Positions 28,401-36,861 are shown, counted from the first letter of the stretch. The stretch is DNA of 64,000 nucleotides from an uncultured bacterium (GCA_958366705.1 CATXCB010000001.1:124001-188000), one strand, 5' to 3'. Notes: generated from the letters alone by a model not told the origin. Numbers and translations: made by a program.

Positions 28401-28887
28401 CATTTTAAAATTATTTGATTACTGCCAGAGTGAATCTTTAAGATTTGATTTATTGAAACTTCTACCTTCCAACTCAATTGCAGAGTTAGTTTCCACTCAA
28501 AAAATATCTTCTACTGATTTTGAGCGTCTTATTAGAGAAAATAAAGTAGAATCAAATGTTATTCTTGACTATATCAATAAAAATAAAGGTTCTATGAGTG
28601 TTCAGGAGATGAAAAAATATCTTTCATTCTTGTCTCTTGCAGACCGTAATGCTTTATTTGAGATTTTGAAAAATACTAAAGGGTCTGATGAATGGCTTCA
28701 AGCTCAACAAGAAAATATGAGAACTGTTGCAACTGATACTCCTGATTTTTCTATACAGACTGAAAGCTTTTCAGATGAAACGATTCCAACGTTAGAAGAC
28801 GGTATTTCTATCGGTTCAAACAAAGTTTCTATGAGAGGACAATATAATAAAATGAAAAAACGCGGTCCTTTCTTTTTGAATGCCTAG
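25489..28887 (+). CDS. Large Ser/Thr/Gln/Lys-rich protein, 1132 aa, unknown
   Basis: No signal peptide or membrane segment is visible. The N-terminal 120 residues are Asn/Thr/Ser-rich and probably disordered. A long charged helical part follows (about 130-770) with repeated patterns such as PEEQLKQLKAKFF, FRNKTNNEKLDVFIEYYLS and KEKIDAYADYFLS. A Ser/Thr/Gln-rich linker spans about 775-880. A compact helical C-terminal region ends in a basic hydrophobic tail (KMKKRGPFFLNA). No enzyme motif is recognised. Architecture fits a structural or exported protein; no function is claimed. Confidence 0.6.
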   Translation: MAIEVKKINQTVSTTPTTPNTDVGSTAVNNKPIDLTSNSVKNDIASNDVINYINSDEFKALAPEEQLKQLKAKFFPSSSIAEVQKYLAAAKQSIAQSVAQDQDKQAVTAATPESLQAENASSTSSSSLKQTEIESSIEKLGIKGDIDDVKAQLLLHEKNGNITKEESQVLAQLRAFEESLKNDGKKVAGEDVSAEVEKIKMVMSEEFRNKTNNEKLDVFIEYYLSKTDENFNNLSNKEKPKYIEEQRKDLLSIVSSDRELFCKFENQKAVKDAALLLSAAEKSGISLEEYKNMPQEKLQQIIKQEGQEKLKQVLTLVPPEKLEGKSSKEKIDAYADYFLSVSDDEYNSLENAEDKAAYRKKKFNEFIEKDLHIKNWSNLSEDSQEKYLTYGLSVLKGLAEEGKSFEDYNNFSLYNKTQFLIKRLKLENNPKNAEIIKNTEEKLDLISEIQAAGIENPTEKDVYNHLQRLENQGKLTTEQKNLLKEYNVCKEIGLEIEHEHINVSSNNLRAKALGCEVKDYIQDSLKDLNKDNYKEYSKIAKEIARGAVVDKSIEDLHQMRNILKEKGLSQEQIDDLIPAKFYNRLQAKGLAHNDGKLVAKAIDSAMQSKDTRSKEITENTVEISAKYLKDDELVTVGETAIQHEPLVKPFAKSINNREYITKEAAANVSQKILSSDNVSNASKAVFTKDFVTEAAVNGAEEQVYFGKVLSTIDNPAVTEGLAAASNSVDSSVRAQYNSYVDSAAKNYSLEQQATIRSAQQSGEVSKSTLAQTTPERTISAKKSESQTSQVQSTQAPSKSSTVAKSTSSTSTNSVPTSGRTVVSSNPTSAPANSKRKVQSGRTGVGQNVEASYDTKVMQQKKEALLDKIVSYETTKNKSAENVEKTVQSEEIKTEAANIEEKEIPLSEDEQEVLKQMIEDLFQKNTLTAAYSKLADALGEAGKDKFLEVFATKGREMDVRSFAQNYRGDSDTILKLFDYCQSESLRFDLLKLLPSNSIAELVSTQKISSTDFERLIRENKVESNVILDYINKNKGSMSVQEMKKYLSFLSLADRNALFEILKNTKGSDEWLQAQQENMRTVATDTPDFSIQTESFSDETIPTLEDGISIGSNKVSMRGQYNKMKKRGPFFLNA

Positions 28888-29028
28888 TTCATATTGCGAA
28901 AGTGACATAGGGTTTAAATGACTGACATGACCAAGTGATAATTTAGTTGCTTTTCAGATTTGTTTATGTTGTAATTTTATTACAGTGAAGTTTTCTTCAC
29001 GAGTTCTATGAAAGAAGACAATTAAAAA

Positions 29029-29889
29029 TTGCCGAAAGAAATTAAATTAGCAAAATTTGCAGGTTTTTGTTACGGAGTAAAACGGGCCGTTGATACTGTA
29101 AAAAATCTGAAAGCAGAAAATCCGGAACGTAATATTTGTGTGTTAGGTGAGCTTATTCACAACTCACATGTTATTGAAGAGTTAAACACACTTGGTATTA
29201 AGTCTTTAGAGTCATTACCTGAAAAAGGTGATGGGATTTGTGTTGTGAGAAGTCACGGAGAGAGTCCGGAAGTTTTTGCTAATATTGAAAAGGCTGGATT
29301 TGAAGTTTTTGACTTAACTTGTCCTGATGTGAAAAAAGTTCAGCAAAAAGCAATTGAACTAGTTAAGGACGGTTATTTTTTGGTAATTGTCGGTAAAGCT
29401 TCACACCCTGAAGTTGTTGCAATAAAAGCAAATGCAGAACAATACAGTAAAAATGTTCTTGTTGCAACTGATGTAGATCAATTGAAACCTTTTGAAAAAG
29501 AATTGAAAAGTCAAAAGAAAATAGGTGTTGTTGTTCAAACAACTCAGATGATTTCGACATTACATAAAATTGTTGAGTATTTAACTCCGTTAGCAAAAGA
29601 ATTGTTGATTGCTAATACTATATGTCAGAGTACTGCAATGCGTCAATCAGAAGCAAAAGAACTTGCTAAAAACAGCGATTTGATGATAGTTGTCGGCTCT
29701 AAGAAAAGTGCTAATACAACACATCTGGCAGAAATTTTGAAGGATATAACAAGTACAATTCATATTGAAACAGAGGATGAATTGGAAAATTATAGAGAAT
29801 TGATTGAAAAATCAGAAAAGATTTCAGTAACAGCAGGTGCTTCAACACCTCAGAGTATTATTGAAAAAGTTATTAAAAATATTGAATAG
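29029..29889 (+). CDS. ispH: 4-hydroxy-3-methylbut-2-enyl diphosphate reductase (IspH/LytB)
   Basis: IspH is the last enzyme of the MEP isoprenoid pathway and uses a [4Fe-4S] cluster held by three Cys: GFCYGVKRA near the start, DLTCPDVKKV in the middle and NTICQSTAMRQSE near residue 195. Also present are the HNSHVIEEL and SHGESP regions. The gene starts at TTG 29029. It is 52 bp upstream of an S1-domain protein gene, a pairing also seen in Clostridia where the two are sometimes fused. Confidence 0.95.
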   Translation: MPKEIKLAKFAGFCYGVKRAVDTVKNLKAENPERNICVLGELIHNSHVIEELNTLGIKSLESLPEKGDGICVVRSHGESPEVFANIEKAGFEVFDLTCPDVKKVQQKAIELVKDGYFLVIVGKASHPEVVAIKANAEQYSKNVLVATDVDQLKPFEKELKSQKKIGVVVQTTQMISTLHKIVEYLTPLAKELLIANTICQSTAMRQSEAKELAKNSDLMIVVGSKKSANTTHLAEILKDITSTIHIETEDELENYRELIEKSEKISVTAGASTPQSIIEKVIKNIE

Positions 29890-29941
29890 AGGATTGTCAA
29901 CCTCTTATCAAAATAAAATATCAAAGAAAAGGAGAATAAAA

Positions 29942-31009
29942 ATGACACAAGCAATGTTAGATGAATTTGAAAAATTATTAGAAGAAAGTTTTTCAAACAG
30001 CCATTCAGTGGCTGACATCGTAGAAGGTACAGTTTTGAAAAAAGAATCTGATGGATATTTAGTAAGTGTTCGCGGTGCAAAAACTGAAGCTTTCTTACCA
30101 AACAGAGAAATTTCATCTTCAGATGAAGCAACACCTGTTGAAATTGGTGATGTTAAAGAATTTTATGTTTTAAAAGAAGAAAATGATGAAGATGGTATGT
30201 TATTATCATTGAAAAGACTTGCATTTGCTCAGGCTTGGGCTCAACTTAATGATGCTAAAGTTCAAGGTGATACAATCCTTGCAAAAGTTGTATCTGTTGT
30301 TAAAGGCGGTGTCCTAGTTGATGTAGCTGATTTAAAAGGTTTTATTCCATCTTCTCAACTTAGAACAGGTACTCCATTTGATGGTTTATTAGATCAAAAA
30401 ATTGAAGTTAAAGTTCTTGAAGCTGATCCTAAGAAAAATAAACTTATCTTATCTCAAAGACAAGCTGTTGCAGAACAGCGTGATCAAGTTGTTGATAATA
30501 TTTTATCAGAGCTTCAAGAAGATCAAGTTGTTAAAGGTGAAGTTGTAAGAATTGCTGATTTTGGTGCTTTCGTTGATATTAACGGAATTGACGGATTGTT
30601 ACCAATTTCTGAAATTTCTTGGCAAAGAATTAAACACCCATCTGATGTTATTTCTTTAGGTGAAACTTTAGAAGTTAAAATTATTAAAATTGATACAGAA
30701 TTAAAAAGAATTTCTTTATCATTAAAAAGAATGGGTGAAGATCCATGGCAACAAATTGAAGGTCAATTCTCAGAAGGTCAAATCATTACAGGTACTGTAA
30801 ATAAAGTTACAGGTTTTGGTGCTTTTATTAACATCTTCCCTGGCGTTGAAGCTTTATTACCGGTTTCTGAAATGGCTGAAGAAAATGTTAACCCGTTCAA
30901 CAAATTCAAAGTTGGTGACAGTGTAGAAGTTCTTATCAAGAAATTCACACCTCAAGAACACAGAATTGCTTTGAGCATTAAAGATATGAATAAAGAAGAC
31001 GCTGAATAG
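29942..31009 (+). CDS. rpsA: Ribosomal protein S1 (four S1 domains)
   Basis: Four S1 RNA-binding domains are visible, starting about residues 25, 110, 195 and 280. Examples are GTVLKKESDGYLVSVRG, AKVVSVVKGGVLVDV, GEVVRIADFGAFVDI and GTVNKVTGFGAFINI. The 355-residue length resembles short cyanobacterial and Gram-positive S1 forms, not the six-domain E. coli protein. ATG 29942 is chosen because of the ideal AAAAGGAG RBS; an upstream in-frame start lies inside ispH. A strong terminator follows. Confidence 0.9.
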   Translation: MTQAMLDEFEKLLEESFSNSHSVADIVEGTVLKKESDGYLVSVRGAKTEAFLPNREISSSDEATPVEIGDVKEFYVLKEENDEDGMLLSLKRLAFAQAWAQLNDAKVQGDTILAKVVSVVKGGVLVDVADLKGFIPSSQLRTGTPFDGLLDQKIEVKVLEADPKKNKLILSQRQAVAEQRDQVVDNILSELQEDQVVKGEVVRIADFGAFVDINGIDGLLPISEISWQRIKHPSDVISLGETLEVKIIKIDTELKRISLSLKRMGEDPWQQIEGQFSEGQIITGTVNKVTGFGAFINIFPGVEALLPVSEMAEENVNPFNKFKVGDSVEVLIKKFTPQEHRIALSIKDMNKEDAE

Positions 31010-31030
31010 TTTTTTCTTAATATCGAATTA

Positions 31031-31065
31031 AAAAAAGGTTATACATATAATGTATAACCTTTTTT
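31031..31065 (+). terminator. Terminator after the S1 gene
   Basis: GGTTATACAT (31037-31046) pairs with ATGTATAACC (31050-31059), extended by the flanking A and T runs, which would allow bidirectional function. Confidence 0.85.
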
Positions 31066-31102
31066 GCTAGCAAAAAATATCTTTTTTGGATTTAGTATTT
31101 AT

Positions 31103-31678
31103 ATGGTTAAGTTAAATAAAATAAAATCCTATTTAAATACTCCTATAAAGTGTTATATTCCTAAATGTAATGCGAAATGTTGTATTAATGCACCCTTACC
31201 TGAGGATTTTTTACCAAAATTTGAAAGTCGTATTCAACGTAGAATTTATAGTGGTATAAATATTGGGCAAAATGATCCTAGAGATAATTTTAATTCTATA
31301 ATTTATAATACAACTCCAAATCCAATTCAAATAGTAGGTTTTGACCAGTTTGGGAATAAACTTATGGGGATTCCTAAAAAAGTTATGGAAGAATTAAATA
31401 TAAAAAGTCAGGAACAAATTCAGGCATTATTGGATGAATATGACAAATTTAAAAATTATTGTCCATTTATTACGGATTTTGGAAAATGTAGTGTATATGA
31501 ACATCGTCCGCCTATTTGTCGAGAATTTGGAACTGCTCCGGGTAAAATAAATTTATGTCCTGATAAATCATCAAGATTAGATATTTTGAAATTCAATATG
31601 AAACTTTTTGTTGATTTTTATAAAGACTTATTCAAAAGTGTATTTAAGAATTTTGGAAAGAAATCTGTTGAATCATAA
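31103..31678 (+). CDS. YkgJ-like cysteine-cluster protein (long form)
   Basis: The protein has the cysteine cluster of the YkgJ/UPF0153 family in a dispersed form: CYIPKCNAKCC near residues 17-27, then YCPFI, GKCSVYEHRPPICREFG and LCPD. The middle insert of about 80 residues is longer than in the homologue at 14879. It may bind zinc or an Fe-S cluster; the reaction is unknown. ATG 31103 is chosen, because the extra residues from 31064 lie over the terminator of the previous gene. Confidence 0.7.
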   Translation: MVKLNKIKSYLNTPIKCYIPKCNAKCCINAPLPEDFLPKFESRIQRRIYSGINIGQNDPRDNFNSIIYNTTPNPIQIVGFDQFGNKLMGIPKKVMEELNIKSQEQIQALLDEYDKFKNYCPFITDFGKCSVYEHRPPICREFGTAPGKINLCPDKSSRLDILKFNMKLFVDFYKDLFKSVFKNFGKKSVES

Positions 31679-31759
31679 TTTTTCTTTACGCAAGATTTTT
31701 TTCATGTTAGCATTACAACATCTAGAAGTAAAATATGAAAGATTTAAAGAGGTAGAAAT

Positions 31760-32419
31760 ATGCAAGCCCGCAGAGCAGCAAGAGAATTAGCATTTATATT
31801 GTTTTCACAATTTGACAAAACAATAACTAATTATTCTAAAGAAAACTTAGATGATATTATAATTAAATCAGTAAGAATTTTATCAAGTAGTGCCAGTGAT
31901 GATTTAAAAATTTCATTAGGTGCATTAGTTGATATGAAAAATAAAATTGATGATTACGAAGCAGAGCATGAAATCAATTTGAATAGGCCAATGGAAGCTG
32001 CAAATATTTCAGTACCGCTTCCAATGACTGCCGATATGAAAAATAGACTTGATGAAATGATGGAGGTTGCAGAAAAAGCTTTATTAGCTTTAGAAATCGC
32101 AGAATTTGTGACTTTAGAATCTCAGGGTGAAGTTAAAAATTATGCTGTCCAAATTGCAGAAACTTATCAACAAAATCATAATGAAATTGATGAATTAATT
32201 AAAAAATATTCTGCAGGCTGGGATTTTGACAGGCTTGTAAAAATGGATAAAGATATCCTGAGAATAGCTCTTTCAGAACTTTTATATATCAAAGAAACTC
32301 CGATGAAAGTTGTCGTTGATGAAGCTTTAGAATTAGCTAAAAAATATTCAACGGATGATAGTGCATCTTTTGTTAATGGCGTATTAGCAAAAGTTATTGT
32401 TGATAAGGGTTTAAAATAG
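31760..32419 (+). CDS. nusB: Transcription antitermination factor NusB (extended)
   Basis: NusB binds boxA RNA with NusE/S10 in rRNA antitermination. The start MQARRAARELAFILFSQ and the C-terminal block (DFDRLVKMDKDILRIALSELLY, PMKVVVDEALELAKKYS, SFVNGVLAKV) are diagnostic. At 219 residues it is about 60-80 longer than typical NusB because of an inserted helical segment around residues 45-115, including VPLPMTADMKNRLDEMM. The RBS is AGAGG. Confidence 0.9.
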   Translation: MQARRAARELAFILFSQFDKTITNYSKENLDDIIIKSVRILSSSASDDLKISLGALVDMKNKIDDYEAEHEINLNRPMEAANISVPLPMTADMKNRLDEMMEVAEKALLALEIAEFVTLESQGEVKNYAVQIAETYQQNHNEIDELIKKYSAGWDFDRLVKMDKDILRIALSELLYIKETPMKVVVDEALELAKKYSTDDSASFVNGVLAKVIVDKGLK

Positions 32420-32447
32420 ATAGCAATTTAAAAATAAATATTTTTAA

Positions 32448-32484
32448 AATAAGACTTGTTGTAAAATTTGCAACAAGTCTTATT
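32448..32484. terminator. Long perfect hairpin after nusB
   Basis: A 14-bp perfect stem (32448-32461 with 32471-32484; arm AATAAGACTTGTTG) with a 9-nt loop separates nusB and metF. The downstream T-run is poor, so it may work as an attenuator or mRNA-end hairpin. Confidence 0.6.
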
Positions 32485-32504
32485 GAATATGTTATAATCA
32501 CAAT

Positions 32505-33377
32505 ATGGAATTGCAGGAAATTTATAGCCAAAAAGAATATTACCAAAATTGTGGATTAACTTTTAGACGTCCAAAAATTTCGTTTGAAGTTTTCCCACCA
32601 AAGGATAATGATATATCTTCATTATTTGATGAATTAAGGCTTTTAAAAAAATATAATCCGGTATTGGTTTCGTTGACTTATGGTGCAAATGGAACTTCAA
32701 AAAATTTTTCTGTTGAAATTTTAAAATCAATTATCGGGTTAGAATATAATTTGATGCCCCATTTCACTTGTATGTTGTCAACAAAAGAAGAAATTGAAAG
32801 GCATATTATAGCAATAGAGAATCTGGGAATAGAAAACATTTTAGCTCTAAGAGGTGATTTACCAAGTTGTTGTTATGATTTATCTGAAAATGATTTTAAA
32901 TATGCAAACGAGTTAGTTGAATTTATTCATCATAAAACAACTCTGTCTATAGGTGTTGCTGGTTATCCAGAGTGCCACATAGAGTCTAAATCCTTAGAAG
33001 AAGATATTCAAAATTTAAAAAGAAAAATAGATTCGGGAGCCAGTGCTATTTTTACGCAATTGTTTTTTGAAAATGATAAATTCTATCGGTATGTTGAATT
33101 AGTCAGGAATCTTGGAATTGAAGTTCCTATAATTCCTGGGATTATGCCAATTAGGAGTTTAAAACAAATTGATAAAATGATTGAAATGGCAAATGTTGCC
33201 GTGCCCAAAAATTTAAGAGAACAATTGGAAAAATTCCCAAATGATGCTAAAAAAATAGGTGTTGAATTTGCTATATCTCAGTGTCATGATTTGATTGATA
33301 ATGGTGTTGACGCATTACACTTTTTCACACTTAACCATTCTGATATGGTTTCAGAGATTTTAGATAATATTTTATAA
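32505..33377 (+). CDS. metF: Methylenetetrahydrofolate reductase
   Basis: MetF reduces 5,10-methylene-THF to 5-methyl-THF using FAD, supplying methyl groups for methionine. Visible family blocks: ISFEVFPPKD near residue 26, LVSLTYGANG, HFTCMLSTKEE, NILALRGDLP, VAGYPECH, IFTQLFFEND, IIPGIMPI and a C-terminal ALHFFTLNHS. Length (290) is standard. deoC follows 18 bp downstream, likely in the same transcript. No SAM riboswitch is present in the short upstream gap. Confidence 0.93.
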   Translation: MELQEIYSQKEYYQNCGLTFRRPKISFEVFPPKDNDISSLFDELRLLKKYNPVLVSLTYGANGTSKNFSVEILKSIIGLEYNLMPHFTCMLSTKEEIERHIIAIENLGIENILALRGDLPSCCYDLSENDFKYANELVEFIHHKTTLSIGVAGYPECHIESKSLEEDIQNLKRKIDSGASAIFTQLFFENDKFYRYVELVRNLGIEVPIIPGIMPIRSLKQIDKMIEMANVAVPKNLREQLEKFPNDAKKIGVEFAISQCHDLIDNGVDALHFFTLNHSDMVSEILDNIL

Positions 33378-33395
33378 ATAAAAGGAGAGTTATTT

Positions 33396-34049
33396 ATGGA
33401 AAATTTAAACAAATATGTTGAACATACATTATTAAAACAAGATGCGAAAAAAGAAGATTTAATAAAATTGTTTAACGAAGCTAAAGAACATAATTTTTTG
33501 GGAGTTTGCATAAATCCATGTTATGTAAAATTGGCTAAAGATTATTTAAAAGATTCGGGAGTTAAAGTTGTTACGGTAATAGGTTTTCCTCTGGGAGCAA
33601 ATACAACAGAAACTAAAATTTTTGAAACAATTAATGCAGTTAGAGATGGTGCTGACGAAATTGATATGGTAATAAACGTTACTAAAGTAAAAGATAGAGA
33701 AACAGATTTTATTGTCGATGAAATTAAATTGATAAAATCAGCTTGTGGTGGGCATAATTTAAAAGTTATTATTGAAACTGATTTATTGACTAAAGATGAG
33801 ATTGTTTATGCTTGTGAATGTGCAATAAAAGGCGGCGCAGATTTTGTGAAAACTTCGACAGGTTTTGTGAAAAATGGTGTCGGGGCTAAAGCTGAAGATG
33901 TTAAGCTTATGTTTGATACCGTTAAACAGGCAGGTTTACAGGTAAAAGCCTCCGGTGGAATTAGAGATAAAGACGCGGCTATAACAATGATTCAAGCTGG
34001 AGCTGTACGTCTTGGCACAAGTTCCGGTGTTAAAATTGTGCAAAATTGA
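33396..34049 (+). CDS. deoC: Deoxyribose-phosphate aldolase
   Basis: DeoC splits 2-deoxyribose-5-phosphate to acetaldehyde and glyceraldehyde-3-phosphate in deoxynucleoside catabolism. Family features: HTLLKQDA near the start, GVCINPCYVKLA, VVTVIGFPLGANTTETK, DEIDMVINV, LKVIIETDLL, ADFVKTSTGF (Schiff-base Lys) and the C-terminal VKASGGIRDKD. Length 217 is typical. AAAGGAGAG serves as RBS. Confidence 0.95.
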   Translation: MENLNKYVEHTLLKQDAKKEDLIKLFNEAKEHNFLGVCINPCYVKLAKDYLKDSGVKVVTVIGFPLGANTTETKIFETINAVRDGADEIDMVINVTKVKDRETDFIVDEIKLIKSACGGHNLKVIIETDLLTKDEIVYACECAIKGGADFVKTSTGFVKNGVGAKAEDVKLMFDTVKQAGLQVKASGGIRDKDAAITMIQAGAVRLGTSSGVKIVQN

Positions 34050-34072
34050 TTTTGATTGGCTGTAATAATTAT

Positions 34073-34507
34073 TTATTTTAGAATTTTTGCAGGGTTGCCG
34101 GCAACAGTTGTGTTTGCCGGTACATCTTTTATAACTATAGAACCAGCACCAATAATACTGTTATCACCAATTTTTATTCCTCCAGCAATTACTGTATTTG
34201 CATAAATAGTTACATTATTTCCAATTTCCGGACAATCTGTTCCTGTGGGGGTGAGTCTTTTTCCGCTGCCGATTGTTACATTCTGGTATATAGTACAATT
34301 ATTTCCTATTTTTACATTTTTGTTTATAACAATTCCTATAGGGTGCGGGAATTTAGTTTGTTTTTGTTTGAAATTTTCAAGATTAGGAATACAGCATAAC
34401 TCTTTTAAAGGGGTAATTCTATTATTTTTTAGTCGTAATTTTATTCCTAATACTTTGAGTACAATATGTAAATCTTCTTCGTAGATATTAAATAAAAAAT
34501 TTTTCAT
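34073..34507 (-). CDS. Hexapeptide-repeat O-acetyltransferase, SAT-like
   Basis: The C-terminal 90 residues form a left-handed beta helix: [30 protein letters not shown] and TIYANTVIAGGIKIGDNS, closing with AGNPAKIL. The pattern is that of serine acetyltransferase or polysaccharide O-acetyltransferases. At 144 residues it lacks the N-terminal helical domain of CysE, so surface glycan O-acetylation is at least as likely as cysteine synthesis. It is convergent with deoC. Confidence 0.8.
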   Translation of the reverse strand: MKNFLFNIYEEDLHIVLKVLGIKLRLKNNRITPLKELCCIPNLENFKQKQTKFPHPIGIVINKNVKIGNNCTIYQNVTIGSGKRLTPTGTDCPEIGNNVTIYANTVIAGGIKIGDNSIIGAGSIVIKDVPANTTVAGNPAKILK

Positions 34508-34606
34508 TAGTCAAATTCCAATTAACCTTTATTTTTGCTAAGTATACTTGTAATAAGTATAGTATATTATATGGAAAATATTTTTGCAATATACAAAAAT
34601 ATTAAT

Positions 34607-34825
34607 ATGGAAGATTTAACAAGATTAAAAAATTTTGGAATTAACCTAAAATGTGAAAGATTAAGAGCCAGCATGTCTCAAGAAAAATTAGCTGAGCTTA
34701 CTGACCTGTCAAGAAACTTTATAAGTATGGTTGAAACAGGAAAAATAAATCCGACAATCCTAAAAGTTGTTGATATTGCAAGAGCTTTAAACATAGACAT
34801 TAATAACTTATTGAGAAATATTTAA
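34607..34825 (+). CDS. Small XRE-family transcriptional regulator
   Basis: A 72-residue HTH_3 protein: LKCERLRASMSQEKLAELTDLSRNFISMVETGKINPTI. The start is set at ATG 34607 because the resulting N terminus MEDLTRLKNFGINLKCERLR aligns with the paralogue at 63337-63558 (MDEIEILKKIAFNIKVERLR). An earlier ATG at 34571 is possible. The upstream DNA is rich in short palindromes (AGTATACT and relatives), candidate autoregulatory operators. Confidence 0.75.
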   Translation: MEDLTRLKNFGINLKCERLRASMSQEKLAELTDLSRNFISMVETGKINPTILKVVDIARALNIDINNLLRNI

Positions 34826-34939
34826 GTAAGCTTACTTTTTATGCTAAATAATTATAATCCATGTTATAATATTTTAAAACAGAAAGGATAGTTTGAACTT
34901 ATTTGAATAAAGTAGGTTCAAAAAGAAAGGCAAGCTAAT

Positions 34940-36016
34940 ATGGGTGATGAAGACAAGCAGTTTGACGCCACCCCCAGAAAGCTGGAACAGGCTAGAAAAG
35001 AAGGTCAGGTTGTAAAATCAAAAGATTTTTCAACAGCTGTTTCGCTGCTTATTTTATTTTCTGTAATTTTTGGGTTGGCTCCTTTTATCTGGGATCAAAT
35101 TGTACAGGTTTTTACCCTGTTATATGAACAAATTCCAAATGCCCATACCGAAGAAATCGGTTATATGTATATTTTAACTATAGCAATAAAAGGTGCTGCT
35201 CTTATTATTGGGCCTATTCTTGCAATTGCTTGGTTAGTTGCAGTTTTGGCGGATTTTGTTCAGGTAGGACCGTTGGTTGCAGTAGCACCTTTAATGCCAA
35301 AATTAGATAAACTGAATCCGACAAAGTATTTTAAAAATATAATGTCAATAAAAACTCTTTTTGAATTGTTTAAAAATATTGTTAAAGTTATTATTCTTGG
35401 ATATATCGGTTGGATGGTTTACAAAGAACATATTGAGTCCATTCTTATGCTTGCTTCTATTGATAATAATTTTGCAGTAATGATCGAATTTGGCAAGATT
35501 ATAACAGAATTTATTTTTAAAGCTTGTATTGCGTTTTTGATTATTGCGGCGGCGGATTACGGTGTTACAAAATGGAAGTTCTTAAAAGACCAGAAAATGT
35601 CATTTAAAGAGATAAAAGATGAATATAAAAACTCTGAAGGTGACCCGAATGTCAAAGCTGCACTTCGTCAGCGGCGTATGCAAATGCTGCAGCAAGGTGC
35701 AATGGATGCGGTGCCGACAGCCGATTTTGTTGTTACAAATCCAACTCACGTTGCCTGTGCTCTTAAATATGTCGCAGAAGAAATGGATTCTCCAATGCTT
35801 ATTGCCAAAGGAACAGAGCTTATTGCAAAGAAAATTATTGATATTGCAAAAGAACATAATGTTCCTGTTATTGAAAATCCGCCTGTAGCGAGGGCTTTAT
35901 TTAAAATGGTAGACATCAATCAATCTATTCCGCCTGAATTGTATAAAGCTGTTGCCGAAATTTTAATGTTCGTTTATAAGATGAAAAATACATCAAATAA
36001 ACGACCGCGAAATTAA
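34940..36016 (+). CDS. flhB: FlhB/SctU-family export gate protein
   Basis: This inner-membrane component of flagellar or injectisome type III export controls substrate switching. Four transmembrane segments lie within residues 25-215; the cytoplasmic domain contains the autocleavage motif NPTH (VVTNPTHVACAL, about residue 264). The N-terminal ATPRKLEQARKEGQVVKSKDF pattern is standard for the family. Flagellar versus non-flagellar cannot be decided from this gene alone. No other core export genes (flhA, fliPQR) are in the window, so it is an orphan here. A sigma factor gene follows after 30 bp. Confidence 0.92.
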   Translation: MGDEDKQFDATPRKLEQARKEGQVVKSKDFSTAVSLLILFSVIFGLAPFIWDQIVQVFTLLYEQIPNAHTEEIGYMYILTIAIKGAALIIGPILAIAWLVAVLADFVQVGPLVAVAPLMPKLDKLNPTKYFKNIMSIKTLFELFKNIVKVIILGYIGWMVYKEHIESILMLASIDNNFAVMIEFGKIITEFIFKACIAFLIIAAADYGVTKWKFLKDQKMSFKEIKDEYKNSEGDPNVKAALRQRRMQMLQQGAMDAVPTADFVVTNPTHVACALKYVAEEMDSPMLIAKGTELIAKKIIDIAKEHNVPVIENPPVARALFKMVDINQSIPPELYKAVAEILMFVYKMKNTSNKRPRN

Positions 36017-36046
36017 AAGATTGTAGTATTATAGATTTGTAAAGTT

Positions 36047-36709
36047 ATGGCTAGAGAAGATAAAACAAATTTACAACATTATATAGATATTGTTCAAAAG
36101 GTTGCACGGGTTGAGCACAGACGTATTCCGTCTCATATGGTGGAATATGAAGAATTGCTTTCAATTGGTATTATTGCGATTCAGGTTATGGTTAAAAACA
36201 AAACTCCTGAACAATTAGCAAAATATAATTCTGCATATATTGCAACGGCTGTTCGCTGGGCAATCAGAAACGAATTAAGAATAAGATATAAATGGTATTC
36301 TTTGAAACACAAGGCTGAGGATTCTTATGACGAAGAAGAAGCTGTTGAAGGTATGGACATGAAGCAGGCAAAAGTTCGTGAAGCTATTTACGAAACTGTT
36401 TTGTCTATTGATGGTTTAGCCGCAGCTGCCAGTGATAATGATTCCCCATTTGATTTTGTAAAAGATCCGCATGCTATGCCTGATGAAAATGCAGAGATTT
36501 CTGAAATGGGTAAAATGATTAGAACTGCGATTTCCAAGCTTCCTCCAAAAGAAAGAACTGTTGTAGAATACCGTTTTTACCGTAATATGCAGGTGAAAGA
36601 TATAGCAACTCAAATTGGGCTTTCTCCGTCACGGGTTACTCGTATTGTTCAGTCTTCTTTAAATACTGTAAGAGAATATTTAAATGCCCACGAGCAATAC
36701 GGCTATTAG
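36047..36709 (+). CDS. Sigma-70-family factor (FliA-like, divergent)
   Basis: Region 2-like part: HMVEYEELLSIGIIAIQVMV and SAYIATAVRWAIRNELRIRY. Region 4: LPPKERTVVEYRFYRNMQVKDIA with HTH IGLSPSRVTRIVQSSL. The linker (about 95-150) is acidic and differs from a normal region 3. It is probably a specialised sigma factor. Its position 30 bp behind flhB suggests co-transcription and a role in expressing export or motility-related genes (inference). Confidence 0.85.
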   Translation: MAREDKTNLQHYIDIVQKVARVEHRRIPSHMVEYEELLSIGIIAIQVMVKNKTPEQLAKYNSAYIATAVRWAIRNELRIRYKWYSLKHKAEDSYDEEEAVEGMDMKQAKVREAIYETVLSIDGLAAAASDNDSPFDFVKDPHAMPDENAEISEMGKMIRTAISKLPPKERTVVEYRFYRNMQVKDIATQIGLSPSRVTRIVQSSLNTVREYLNAHEQYGY

Positions 36710-36710
36710 T

Positions 36711-36848
36711 GTTCGCCGCACGGGGTGCTACGCACGTAGATTTTCTGCCAATTATTTACAATAACACCGGACATTTTACCCTGCAAGGGTATTATGTACT
36801 TATTTATTCCCTTGTGCATTTTGGGAGAGGGGTATGGTGAGGGTGCTC
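36711..36848. repeat. Intergenic dispersed-repeat remnants
   Basis: Two repeat-like pieces lie between the sigma gene and the nucleotidase. 36711-36742 (GTTCGCCGCACGGGGTGCTACG plus CACGTAG) recurs in variant form at 57585-57613. The second piece, about 36817-36848 (TTTGGGAGAGGGGTATGGTG and on), looks like a widespread bacterial palindromic repeat arm. No gene is seen here. Confidence 0.5.
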
Positions 36849-36861
36849 ACTATAAAGCTGT

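Noticed and set aside
36817..36848. CRISPR or larger mobile element
   Set aside because: Only a single GC-rich repeat arm is seen, with no spacers, transposase or terminal repeats. No CRISPR array was found anywhere in the window.
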